Positions 1 through 6,765 are shown, numbered from the stretch's first letter. The stretch: DNA of 8,957 nucleotides from Gallionella sp. (GCA_029850565.1 JARCRR010000045.1:1-8957); one strand, 5' to 3'. The notes: generated by a model from the sequence alone, not told the origin. A program made the numbers and translations.

Positions 1-417
1 TGGCTACAAAAAGAGATACATCTGCAAGCGAAGACACGCGGCTTCCATCTGGTCACCGACGAGGTGTTGCGCGAGCTGCCCGAGCTGCGCGATTTCAAGA
101 TCGGCATGATGAACGTGCTCATCCTGCACACCTCGGCATCGCTCACGCTGAACGAGAACGCCGACCCGACGGTGCGGCAGGATTTCGAGAGTTACTTCAA
201 CCGCGCCGTGCCGGAAGACGAGCCTTACTACCGGCATCAGGACGAGGGTTCGGACGATCTGCCCGCGCACATCAAATCCAGCCTGCTCGGCGCCAGCCTG
301 AACATCCCCGTCAGCAATGGTCAGCCGAGGTTGGGTACTTGGCAGGGCATCTATTTGTGTGAACACCGCAACAACGGCGGCAGTCGGCGCATCGTGGTGA
401 CGGTGCAGGGAGAATGA
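1..417 (+). CDS. yjbQ: YjbQ/UPF0047 family protein (secondary thiamine-phosphate synthase family), 5' end just cut
   Basis: The reading frame is open from base 1, and the first visible residues (WLQKEIHLQAKTRGFHLVTD) align with the start of E. coli YjbQ, which begins MWYQKTL. Probably only the start codon is missing. The 138 visible residues match the family's usual length. Family hallmarks seen are HTSASLTLNEN (43-53), DPTVRQD, DDLPAHIKSSLLG and the C-terminal GTWQGIYLCEHR...GGSRR...VQGE. YjbQ proteins are small and cytosolic, with a conserved His/Asp/Glu cluster. E. coli YjbQ has reported weak thiamine-phosphate synthase activity, but the main physiological role is unsettled. The stop TGA lies one base before the acyP start, so the two genes are very likely co-transcribed and translationally coupled. 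Family assignment is firm; biochemical function is uncertain. Confidence 0.93.
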   Translation, partial: WLQKEIHLQAKTRGFHLVTDEVLRELPELRDFKIGMMNVLILHTSASLTLNENADPTVRQDFESYFNRAVPEDEPYYRHQDEGSDDLPAHIKSSLLGASLNIPVSNGQPRLGTWQGIYLCEHRNNGGSRRIVVTVQGE

Positions 418-418
418 G

Positions 419-697
419 ATGAGCGATGAAGTGAAGACGCTGCATCTGGTGATGCATGGCCGCGTGCAGGGCGTGTGGTATCGCGATTCGATGCGCCGCG
501 AGGCCGAGGCGCTGGGTGTGAGCGGCTGGGTGCACAACCGCAGCGACGGTACGGTGGAGGCGATGGTACAGGGTGATGGCGATGCAGTGGACGCCTTGGT
601 ACGCTGGGCGCATCGCGGGCCGCAACTGGCGCAGGTGGAACGCGTGGCGGTGGAGTTGGGCAGCGGCAGCTTTGCGGGTTTCGAGGTGCGGCGCTAG
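419..697 (+). CDS. acyP: Acylphosphatase
   Basis: A 92-residue protein of typical acylphosphatase length. These enzymes hydrolyse the carboxyl-phosphate bond of acylphosphates such as acetyl phosphate and 1,3-bisphosphoglycerate in the cytosol. The signature GRVQGVWYRD (14-23) supplies the phosphate-binding loop and the catalytic arginine (R22). GWVHNRSDGTVEA follows with the catalytic asparagine (N40). Both key residues are present, so activity is expected. The start is supported by a GGGAGA ribosome binding site just upstream, inside the end of the YjbQ gene. The gene begins one base after the YjbQ stop and ends convergently with the SGNH esterase gene: the two stop codons share the bases CTAG at 694-697. 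No terminator is visible between the convergent genes. Confidence 0.96.
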   Translation: MSDEVKTLHLVMHGRVQGVWYRDSMRREAEALGVSGWVHNRSDGTVEAMVQGDGDAVDALVRWAHRGPQLAQVERVAVELGSGSFAGFEVRR

Positions 698-1356
698 CGG
701 GTGTAGCCGATCAGTTTCAATTCTTCGAATATTTTCTCGGCGAGAAGCGTATGACCTGCTGCATTCGGGTGCAGTTGGTCGACTTTCAGTTGCGGATCAG
801 AGAGGACATCGGCCATCGCATCTTCGATCAAGGGAATCTGCTGCTCTTCGGCTACTTTTTCATAGAACTCGGCTGCCGATAGGTTCTGAAATACTGCGCC
901 TGCGATACTCGGCTGCGGTGTCGCCAGCAGTACCGGTTTTGCTCCATGTGCCCTAACCAAATCGATCATCTTGTTCAAATTGGCGACTGTCTCTGTCTGC
1001 GGGAGACGGCGCAGCATGTCGTTGCCGCCCAAGGCGATGAACACCAGCACTGGTTTGTGTTCCTCCAGCAGTGAGGGCAGGCGCACCAATGCATCGCTAC
1101 TGGTATTGCCGCTGATGCCGCCGTTGGTCACCGTCCATCCTGTCTTGCTTGCCAACAGTGTCGGCCACGCTTCCTCGGGTGATACGCCTGTGCCGGCGGT
1201 GAGGCTGTCACCCAATGCCAGAACTTGACTGCCGGAAGGAAGGGCTTCTTCTTTGGGCTCATTACCGCAAGCAGCGAGCAGGGCAAGGACGGCAACAAGC
1301 AGGCATGAGCGCCGCAGTGAAACAGCATCGAAGCGTATGGGAGGGCGGAAGGACAT
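694..1356 (-). CDS. TesA-like SGNH/GDSL esterase, predicted lipoprotein
   Basis: A protein of about 220 residues from the SGNH hydrolase superfamily, related to E. coli TesA (thioesterase I/lysophospholipase L1/arylesterase). From the ATG at 1356, the N-terminus has basic residues, a hydrophobic stretch and the lipobox LLAAC with Cys30, so it should be an acylated, membrane-anchored lipoprotein. E. coli TesA is instead a soluble periplasmic protein. All four SGNH blocks are visible: ALGDSLTAG (nucleophile Ser51), GISGNTS (oxyanion Gly83), ALGGND (Asn112) and DQLHPN (Asp193/His196). A GTG directly upstream (1357-1359) is an alternative start; AGGTG precedes both. Substrate cannot be read from the sequence. 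It is the last of four consecutive minus-strand genes for exported proteins. Its stop overlaps the acyP stop. Confidence 0.9.
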   Translation of the reverse strand: MSFRPPIRFDAVSLRRSCLLVAVLALLAACGNEPKEEALPSGSQVLALGDSLTAGTGVSPEEAWPTLLASKTGWTVTNGGISGNTSSDALVRLPSLLEEHKPVLVFIALGGNDMLRRLPQTETVANLNKMIDLVRAHGAKPVLLATPQPSIAGAVFQNLSAAEFYEKVAEEQQIPLIEDAMADVLSDPQLKVDQLHPNAAGHTLLAEKIFEELKLIGYTR

Positions 1357-1386
1357 CACGTTTGCGCACCTGATGAGAGAGACACC

Positions 1387-1587
1387 TTATTGCGATTGCT
1401 GTTCTATCTTCTTCTGTTGTTCTTCGTTCGATTTTTGCAGAGTATCGTCAACGGTCTTTGCTTTGTCGAGCGCTTCTCGCTGCTCACTGAACAGTTTGGG
1501 GGGAGGTGTCTCATCTTTCTTCTCGCCGCATGCCGTGAGAAGAAGTAGTGAACACAAAGTGGCGGTGCAGTACGTGCGGAAGTTCAT
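1387..1587 (-). CDS. Small hypothetical lipoprotein, 66 aa
   Basis: A 66-residue protein beginning MNFRTYCTATLCSLLLLTAC. It has a classic lipoprotein signal peptide with lipobox LLTAC and the lipidated cysteine at position 20. The mature part (about 47 residues) is highly charged, with a Pro run (TPPPK) and then a Lys/Glu/Gln-rich segment likely to form a helix or coiled coil. I chose this start over an upstream in-frame one at 1626 because AAGGAG sits six bases before the ATG, and because the signal peptide would otherwise start 13 residues in. I do not recognise a family. It lies 30 bases upstream of the SGNH esterase start on the same strand, so it is probably co-transcribed with it. The residue after the lipidated Cys is Gly, not Asp, so the Lol rule predicts outer-membrane sorting. 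Confidence 0.75.
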   Translation of the reverse strand: MNFRTYCTATLCSLLLLTACGEKKDETPPPKLFSEQREALDKAKTVDDTLQKSNEEQQKKIEQQSQ

Positions 1588-1593
1588 GGTGCG

Positions 1594-1599
1594 CTCCTT
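1594..1599 (-). promoter_or_regulatory. Ribosome binding site AAGGAG for the 66-aa lipoprotein
   Basis: On the minus strand AAGGAG lies six bases upstream of the ATG at 1587. This is near-ideal spacing. It decides the start in favour of the 66-residue form rather than the 79-residue in-frame extension. Confidence 0.75.
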
Positions 1600-1657
1600 G
1601 GAGTGAACTGGATGTGACCGGAACATCTGGACGTGGCCTCAAGGTCGGTGATTTCTA

Positions 1658-1969
1658 TCAATGTGTCGCAGTCCATTTTGCTTTTTCATTAGCCATCTTA
1701 TGGCGTGCTGCCTCTAACGTCTGCTGGTCGCGCGCACCCGTTGCGAACTTGGCTGCATTCGAGAACTGTACATCTGCGCATGAAAAATCCTGCGCAAGGG
1801 TACAGGCTTCGGCTTTATCGAGCGCCACCAGAAAATCCTGCTGATCGAGTTGGTCGATTTTACGTGCCATTTCGAGCAAGTCCTCCTTACCCGCTTGTGC
1901 GGGCAAGGAGATAATCAGAATGACCAGAGCAATCGTAAGTGTGGTCGCAAGGGGCGGTTTGCCGTTCAT
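1658..1969 (-). CDS. Hypothetical exported protein, 103 aa
   Basis: A 103-residue protein with a clear Sec-type signal peptide: MNGK, a hydrophobic core (TLTIALVILIISL) and an Ala-X-Ala cleavage site (PAQA, about residue 26). The mature protein of about 77 residues is helical in composition, with segments such as LLEMARKIDQLDQQDFLVALDKAEA and a later LEAARHKMANEKAKW. It contains two cysteines (EACTLAQDFSCADVQF) that could form a periplasmic disulfide. I do not recognise the family; the helical pattern could resemble a lone tetratricopeptide-like hairpin, but that is speculation. No good Shine-Dalgarno precedes the ATG. It sits 41 bases after the Sel1-repeat gene and 70 bases before the small lipoprotein gene, all on the minus strand, consistent with one transcript. 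Confidence 0.72.
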   Translation of the reverse strand: MNGKPPLATTLTIALVILIISLPAQAGKEDLLEMARKIDQLDQQDFLVALDKAEACTLAQDFSCADVQFSNAAKFATGARDQQTLEAARHKMANEKAKWTATH

Positions 1970-2010
1970 GAATTAGATGTTCGAGACGTTGATAAGGAGA
2001 GGGGCGCCGA

Positions 2011-3102
2011 TTAGTCTTTCAGTAAGCCCCGTTTTTTCAGCGTATCAATTGATGGCATATGTCCTTTGTCGGCTGCTTTGCGATACCAGGCAACCGCTTG
2101 TGCATCGCTGTGCGCAACGCCCTTACCGTTGGCATATTGCCAACCGAGATTGAACATCGCTTGTACATTACCGGCGTCGGCTGCTTTGCGATACCAGGCA
2201 ACCGCCTGCTCATCACTTTGAGCGACGCCTTTGCCTTTTACATAGCGGTAACCAAGATTGAGCATCGCCTGCGGGTTGCCGGCATCGGCGGCCTTGAGAT
2301 ACCAGACAACCGCTTGCTCATCACTGCGTGCGACACCTTTGCCGTTTGCGTATTGCCAGCCGAGATTGAACATCGCTTGCGCGTTACCAGCCTCAGCAGC
2401 CTTGCGATACCAGACAATTGCCTGTTCATCACTTTGCGTAACGCCTTTGCCATTGTCATAGAGGTAGCCGAGATTGAACATCGCCTGCGCGTTGCCGGCC
2501 TCGGCAGCCTTGCGATACCAAACCACCGCTTGCTCCGCACTGTGCGCCACACCTTTGCCATTCGCATATTGCCAGCCGAGATTGAACACCGCCTGTGCGT
2601 TGCCTGCTTCGGCAGCCTTGCGATACCAGGCAACCGCTTGTTCATCATCTTGCGCAACACCTTTGCCGCTGTCGTAACGGTTGCCAAGATTGAGCATTGC
2701 CGTAGCGTCTCCCGCCTCGGCCGATTGACGCAATTGTTGTAGAGCGACTTCCTCTTTGCGTCTGGCTTCCGCCAAGGCGAGCGCGGCACGTTGCAGAGCC
2801 GCAGTATTCAATTGCGGGGCAGAGAGTTTTACCACCACCTTCTTGATGGTTCCGTCACCCATGCGTACATCCTGCTCGAAGATACGCTCTTGCATTGAGT
2901 CTATGGTTTTCACGACCCGCAACTTGTAGGCACCCTCCGAGATCAGGATGTCTACCGGGCATTCGCCTTTGAACCTGCCATTGATGAATACATCCGCTCC
3001 CGTGTCGTCGTCATCGCACGCAATGCGCAACAACGAGCCGGCAGCGCTCGCATCAAGCGCCGGAATGAGGAAAGCAATCAGCAAGATGATCCGATAGATC
3101 AT
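2011..3102 (-). CDS. Exported PEGA-domain plus Sel1-repeat protein
   Basis: A 363-residue protein. Order: signal peptide (1-20, cleavage near DASA-AG); a PEGA-like beta domain (about 24-93, with GADVFINGRFKGECPVDI and EGAYKLRVVK); a charged helical linker (about 94-127); six 36-residue Sel1 repeats (128-343) of the type AEAGNAQAMFNLGWQYANGK; and a short cap ending RGLLKD. Sel1 repeats form alpha-solenoids used for protein-protein binding, and PEGA domains are common in surface or periplasmic proteins, so this is probably a periplasmic scaffold. Its partner is unknown. Start choice: ATG at 3102 lies 12 bases after AAGGAA. A TTG at 3108 has better spacing (6 bases), and a TTG at 3132 gives the longest frame. 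The signal peptide is intact from any of these. It follows lplT by about 180 bases and leads the run of exported-protein genes. Confidence 0.88.
   Translation of the reverse strand: MIYRIILLIAFLIPALDASAAGSLLRIACDDDDTGADVFINGRFKGECPVDILISEGAYKLRVVKTIDSMQERIFEQDVRMGDGTIKKVVVKLSAPQLNTAALQRAALALAEARRKEEVALQQLRQSAEAGDATAMLNLGNRYDSGKGVAQDDEQAVAWYRKAAEAGNAQAVFNLGWQYANGKGVAHSAEQAVVWYRKAAEAGNAQAMFNLGYLYDNGKGVTQSDEQAIVWYRKAAEAGNAQAMFNLGWQYANGKGVARSDEQAVVWYLKAADAGNPQAMLNLGYRYVKGKGVAQSDEQAVAWYRKAADAGNVQAMFNLGWQYANGKGVAHSDAQAVAWYRKAADKGHMPSIDTLKKRGLLKD
2074..2721 (-). repeat. Six tandem 108-bp Sel1-coding units
   Basis: Six head-to-tail units of exactly 108 bp (36 codons) encode the Sel1 solenoid: 2614-2721, 2506-2613, 2398-2505, 2290-2397, 2182-2289 and 2074-2181, in coding order. 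The units are strongly alike at the nucleotide level; for example, plus-strand tgcgataccaggcaaccgc recurs in several. Units 2, 4 and 6 all encode NLGWQYANGKGVA, while units 1, 3 and 5 encode a different variant (NLGxxYxxGKGV-Q). This points to a 216-bp higher-order duplication. Confidence 0.9.
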
Positions 3103-3114
3103 TTTCAAAGGCGA

Positions 3115-3120
3115 TTCCTT
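3115..3120 (-). promoter_or_regulatory. Shine-Dalgarno AAGGAA of the Sel1-repeat gene
   Basis: AAGGAA on the minus strand is 6 bases before a TTG (3106-3108) and 12 bases before the ATG (3100-3102). The two candidate starts differ by two residues. The site rules out the more distant TTG at 3130-3132, which lies upstream of it. Confidence 0.5.
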
Positions 3121-3205
3121 ATGAAGACTCAAAAAAAGATGTCTACCATCAACGGCATGATGCAGCCGAATGTCGAGGCAGGCATTACTTTATCGGTTTG
3201 TGCCG

Positions 3206-3235
3206 AGAGTACAAGGACTTAATTCGATCGGTCAA
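3206..3235 (-). promoter_or_regulatory. Weak candidate promoter for the Sel1-repeat gene
   Basis: In the 179-base gap after lplT, the minus strand has TTGACC (3230-3235) and, 18 bases on, TACTCT (3206-3211). The -35 is good and the -10 poor (3 of 6). An imperfect inverted repeat (CGGTC at 3229-3233 with GACCG at 3248-3252) overlaps the -35. Read-through from lplT is an alternative. Confidence 0.22.
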
Positions 3236-3281
3236 GAATGGCCGTTCGACCGGATATGCATGATGCGACCCGGAAGGAAAT

Positions 3282-4508
3282 CTAGATGCGCCCGTTGTCC
3301 TGATCGTGTCCATGCTTCTTGTAGAGCAGGCTCATGATGCCTGCCATCAGTGTGCCGAACACGAAGATGATGGCGTTGACGGAGAAGTCGAGTTTGTCCA
3401 TCAGCGCGTACAGGCCGAGCATGAGGAAGATACTGATGTTCTCGTTGAAGTTCTGCACGGCGATGGAACGGCCCGCGCCCATCAGCAGGTGGCCGCGATG
3501 TTGCAGCAGGGCGTTCATGGGGACGACGAAGTAACCCGCCATCATGCCGATGCCGATGAGTAGCAGGATGGCGAGCAGCGGGCTGGATACGAGGATCATC
3601 GCCAACACCAACACGCCCATGCCGATGCCGACGGGGATGACGTTCACCGCGTGTTCCAGTTTGACGAAACGTGCGGCGAGTACCGAGCCGATGGCGATGC
3701 CGACCGCGACCCAAGCGGTGAGCTTGGCGGCCTCACCGATACTGTAGTGCAAGGCCACGGCGGCCCATGCCAGCACGATCAAGCGCAAGGTCGCGCCAGC
3801 GCCCCAGAACAGTGTGGTCACAGCCAACGAGACTTGACCGAGCGGATCTTTCCACAACAATCTGAAGCAGTGTGCGAAGTCTTTGATGAGGAAGATTGGG
3901 TTGCGGCTGAGCGGTTTGTGTTCGATCGCCACTTGCGGGATGTAGAGATTGAACATCGCTGCGATCAGGTAGATGAAGAAGATGACGAAGATGGCCAGTT
4001 CGGCTGGCGAGACGAATGACGGCACGTTCAGGCTCTGCATGATGGCGTGCGAGATGCTCGGGGTGATGAGCAAGCCGCCGACCACTGCGCCCATGATGAT
4101 GGCGGCAACGGTCAGACCTTCCATCCAACTGTTCGCCCACACCAGTCTATCCGGCGGCAGGTATTCGGTGAGGATGCCGTATTTCGCGGGCGAATAAGCC
4201 GCCGCGCCGAACCCGGCCAAGGCATACGCAAGCAATGGGTTCACGCCGGCCAACATGGCGAGGCAGCCGGCCATCTTGATTGCATTGCTGAGGAACATCA
4301 CGCGTCCCTTGGGCAGCGAGTCGGCAAAAGCGCCCACGAAGGGCGCAAGTAGAATGAAAGAGATGATGAAAGCTTGTTGCAGAACGGGTGTCTGCCAACT
4401 GGGGGCGTGTACTTGCTTGAGCAGCGCGATAGCGGCGAACAAAAGCGCGTTGTCGGCGAGCGCGGAAAAGAACTGCGCTGCAAGGATGATGTAGAAGCCG
4501 CGTTTCAC
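3282..4508 (-). CDS. lplT: Lysophospholipid transporter LplT (MFS)
   Basis: A 408-residue membrane protein of the major facilitator superfamily that matches LplT, the inner-membrane flippase that moves lysophosphatidylethanolamine and lysophosphatidylglycerol inward for re-acylation. Segments I recognise as shared with E. coli LplT are AQFFSALADNALLFA (11-25), APFVGAFADSLPKGRVMF (55-72, the MFS loop 2-3 motif), GAAAYSPAKYGIL (101-113), LFWGAGATLR (233-242), and GYFVVPMNALLQHRG (325-339) followed by GAGRSIAVQN. About 12 hydrophobic helices are evident. The start is a GTG: an in-frame TAA lies two codons upstream and no earlier start exists. No Shine-Dalgarno is evident. In E. coli lplT is paired with the acyltransferase gene aas; no aas is present in this window. 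It is transcribed divergently from alr. Confidence 0.95.
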   Translation of the reverse strand: MKRGFYIILAAQFFSALADNALLFAAIALLKQVHAPSWQTPVLQQAFIISFILLAPFVGAFADSLPKGRVMFLSNAIKMAGCLAMLAGVNPLLAYALAGFGAAAYSPAKYGILTEYLPPDRLVWANSWMEGLTVAAIIMGAVVGGLLITPSISHAIMQSLNVPSFVSPAELAIFVIFFIYLIAAMFNLYIPQVAIEHKPLSRNPIFLIKDFAHCFRLLWKDPLGQVSLAVTTLFWGAGATLRLIVLAWAAVALHYSIGEAAKLTAWVAVGIAIGSVLAARFVKLEHAVNVIPVGIGMGVLVLAMILVSSPLLAILLLIGIGMMAGYFVVPMNALLQHRGHLLMGAGRSIAVQNFNENISIFLMLGLYALMDKLDFSVNAIIFVFGTLMAGIMSLLYKKHGHDQDNGRI

Positions 4509-4535
4509 GTTTTAGAATTATGGTGAGGGTGGCGT

Positions 4536-4544
4536 TTTATAACA
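4536..4544 (-). promoter_or_regulatory. Candidate extended -10 promoter for lplT
   Basis: The minus strand reads TGTTATAAA: the extended -10 element TGn followed by TATAAA (5 of 6 match to TATAAT). No good -35 is evident. Transcription would begin near 4528, leaving a 5' leader of about 20 bases before the GTG at 4508. Confidence 0.4.
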
Positions 4545-4616
4545 TGAAATATCAGGCAGGTTTTAGAATTTCTAGCCATCTCCAATGCTTTTTCAAAACG
4601 CGCCAGAGCTAAGCCC

Positions 4617-4625
4617 TGCTATCAT
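4617..4625 (+). promoter_or_regulatory. Candidate extended -10 promoter for alr
   Basis: The plus strand reads TGCTATCAT: TGn plus TATCAT (5 of 6 match to TATAAT), with no clear -35. Transcription would start near 4632, about 28 bases before the alr ATG at 4660. This agrees with the short form of Alr and argues against the in-frame upstream ATG at 4585. Confidence 0.4.
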
Positions 4626-4659
4626 TCGCGGCACTTTAAAACAGGCGAATACCGAACAT

Positions 4660-5721
4660 ATGCACCGCCCGATCCAAGCCCGCATCGACCTCTCCGCGCT
4701 GAAGAACAATCTGCGCGTGGTGCAACGTGCCACTTCATCGCGCGTGATGGCGGTCATCAAGGCGAATGCCTATGGGCACGGTTTGATGCGTGTGGCGGAA
4801 GCTTTGCGCAATGCTGAAGGCTTCGCCTTGCTGAATGTGCAGGATGCCATCGCCCTGCGCGACGCCGAGTTCCGTCAGACCATCCTGTTGTTGGAAGGCT
4901 TCTTTTCTCCCGAGGAATTGCCGCTCTTCGCCGAATACGAACTGACCACAGTCATCCATAACCATCAGCAGTTGGCGTGGCTGGATGCCTACCCGCGCAA
5001 GAACGGCCTGTCGGTTTGGCTCAAGATCAATTCGGGGATGAACCGTCTCGGCTTCATGCCTGCCGAGGTGCCTGCCGTGATGGAGCGCTTGAAGGCGCAC
5101 CGTGCGGTGCGCGAGGTCACCCTGATGACGCATTTCGCGCAAGCGGATGAAGCGGCGGGCGTCGCAAAGCAACTCGAAGTATTCAACCAGATCGCGGCGT
5201 CCTACCACGCGCCCCGTTCGCTGGCGAACTCTGCCGCCATCCTGCGTCATCCAAAGGCGCATGGCGACTGGGTGCGCCCCGGCATCATGCTCTACGGTAG
5301 TTCGCCCTTTTCCGATGTCACTGCTAAAGAACTCGGCTTGCAGCCTGTGATGAATCTCGGCAGCGAACTCATTTCCGTGCGCGAACTGCGTGCGGGCGAT
5401 ACGGTTGGCTACGGTGCGAGCTTCCGTGCAGAGCACTCGATGCGAATCGGCACGGTAGCATGTGGTTATGCCGATGGTTATCCGCGCCATGCACCGACTG
5501 GCACACCTATCCTCGTGAATGGGCAACGCACGCGTACCCTAGGTCGTGTGTCGATGGATATGCTGGCTGTCGATCTGAGTGATGTGGCCGATGCAAAGGT
5601 CGGCAGTCGCGTGGTGTTGTGGGGCGAAGGGATGCCGGTGGATGAGGTGGCCCATGCGGCCGGAACCATCAGTTACGAATTGCTGTGTGCATTGGCACAG
5701 CGCGTGCCGGTATCAGTCTGA
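4660..5721 (+). CDS. alr: Alanine racemase (PLP-dependent)
   Basis: A 353-residue alanine racemase that interconverts L- and D-alanine in the cytosol to supply D-alanine for peptidoglycan. The N-terminal barrel carries VIKANAYGHG with the PLP-binding Lys34. KINSGMNRLGF (122-132) is the conserved substrate-domain segment, NSAAIL (190-195) and RPGIMLYG (206-213) contact the cofactor, and VGYGASF contains the second catalytic base, Tyr251. GYADGYPR and GRVSMDM in the C-terminal beta domain are also family hallmarks. The frame is open from an ATG at 4585, but homologues begin just like MHRPIQARIDLSALKNN, so the start at 4660 is preferred. The Shine-Dalgarno is weak. The last 9 bases overlap the convergent mnmH gene. 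No domain is missing. Confidence 0.97.
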   Translation: MHRPIQARIDLSALKNNLRVVQRATSSRVMAVIKANAYGHGLMRVAEALRNAEGFALLNVQDAIALRDAEFRQTILLLEGFFSPEELPLFAEYELTTVIHNHQQLAWLDAYPRKNGLSVWLKINSGMNRLGFMPAEVPAVMERLKAHRAVREVTLMTHFAQADEAAGVAKQLEVFNQIAASYHAPRSLANSAAILRHPKAHGDWVRPGIMLYGSSPFSDVTAKELGLQPVMNLGSELISVRELRAGDTVGYGASFRAEHSMRIGTVACGYADGYPRHAPTGTPILVNGQRTRTLGRVSMDMLAVDLSDVADAKVGSRVVLWGEGMPVDEVAHAAGTISYELLCALAQRVPVSV

Positions 5722-6765
5722 CCGTTTCTGGTTCAACGATTCCGCGACTTGTAGCAACGTCTCGGTCGAGAGGTCGGACAGTTCGAGTCGTTCCGCAACG
5801 TCCAGCTTTTCGTAATGTTTGCCCAGCGCGCGCAGATAGCTTGGGTCGTAATGCAATTCCAGCAACTCTTCCACCAGCGTGTCGAATCGTGCGGCGCGTA
5901 TCAGCGAGTGCCAATGTTCCAGTCGTGCATGTCCGTGGAACGGGAGCAGCACATTCAGTTTATGGATGAGCGTCTCCGGTTGGTCGAGGAAGTGGTGATA
6001 GTCTTCCTGCAGCAGCTTCACGCGCGCTTCGAGTGTGGCTTCCAGAAGCAGGCATTCGCTCTGATGCATCATGGCGAACAGCGCGGAGGGCAGTGCGATG
6101 CGCCCGATCTTGTTGCTCTCGGCCTCCACATAGACAGGGCGTGCGGCATCGAAACTCTGTAGCTTCTGCACCAGCAGCGTGTCGAACCATTTCTGCGAGG
6201 GTTGCGCTTGCAGTGGTAGACCGCCCAATACGGAACCGCGATGTTGCGCCAGCCCCTCAAGGTCGAGCACTTGGGCATCGTTCGCGGCGAGCGCATCCAG
6301 CAGTCTGCTCTTTCCCGAACCCGTGGCACCACAGATGACGCGGAAGTTAAACGTGGCGGGCAGGGCTTCCAGTCTATCCAACACCTCGCGGCGATACACC
6401 TTGTAGCCGCCTTCCAGTTTGTGTGCCGCCCAACCTACCTGCGCAAGGATGATGCTCATCGCCCCGCTGCGTTGCCCGCCGCGCCAGCAGTAGATCAGCG
6501 GCTTCCAGGATTTCGGCTTGTCGTGGAATCGTGTCTCTATATGGTGCGCGATGTTCTTTGCCACCAATACCGCGCCGACCTTGCGTGCTTCGAATGGTGA
6601 TATTTGTTTGTACAAAGTACCCACGGTGATGCGCTCTTCGTTCGACAACACCGGGCAGTTGATCGCGCCGGGGATGTGGTCGTCGGCGAACTCGGCGGGT
6701 GTACGCACGTCGATGATTTCGTCAAAGTCGGAAAGCTGTGATAGGTTCGCGGTTCTAAACAACAT
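5713..6765 (-). CDS. mnmH: tRNA 2-selenouridine synthase MnmH/SelU
   Basis: A 350-residue protein (E. coli SelU has 364). It uses selenophosphate to convert 2-thiouridine at tRNA wobble position 34 into 2-selenouridine, through an S-geranyl intermediate. The N-terminal rhodanese domain (about 10-130) starts IIDVRTPAEF and has the catalytic cysteine in IYCWRGGQRSGAM (Cys93). The C-terminal P-loop domain has the Walker A motif GATGSGKS (146-153), followed by LDLEGLAQHRGSVLG, a SelU hallmark. The ORF extends about 95 codons further upstream, but that part reads antisense to selD and looks unlike any SelU. The ATG at 6765 is therefore chosen, although it has no Shine-Dalgarno. The gene is head to head with selD, its selenophosphate supplier, and its 3' end overlaps alr by 9 bases. 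Confidence 0.95.
   Translation of the reverse strand: MLFRTANLSQLSDFDEIIDVRTPAEFADDHIPGAINCPVLSNEERITVGTLYKQISPFEARKVGAVLVAKNIAHHIETRFHDKPKSWKPLIYCWRGGQRSGAMSIILAQVGWAAHKLEGGYKVYRREVLDRLEALPATFNFRVICGATGSGKSRLLDALAANDAQVLDLEGLAQHRGSVLGGLPLQAQPSQKWFDTLLVQKLQSFDAARPVYVEAESNKIGRIALPSALFAMMHQSECLLLEATLEARVKLLQEDYHHFLDQPETLIHKLNVLLPFHGHARLEHWHSLIRAARFDTLVEELLELHYDPSYLRALGKHYEKLDVAERLELSDLSTETLLQVAESLNQKRSD

Noticed and set aside
2059..2742. 227-residue open frame on the plus strand opposite the Sel1 repeats
   Set aside because: It is long only because each 108-bp unit repeats the same stop-free antisense frame; there is no recognisable protein and no ribosome binding site.
3229..3252. Inverted repeat downstream of lplT as a terminator
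   Set aside because: CGGTC/GACCG gives only a 5-bp stem with a bulged interior and there is no T-tract in either direction.
4585..4659. N-terminal extension of Alr from the ATG at 4585
   Set aside because: The extra 25 residues match no Alr feature, the extended -10 at 4617-4625 lies inside them, and homologues start at MHRPIQ-like sequence.
4735..5526. 263-residue minus-strand open frame inside alr
   Set aside because: It is a shadow of a certain gene in GC-rich DNA; the composition is Arg/His-rich, as is typical of antisense frames.
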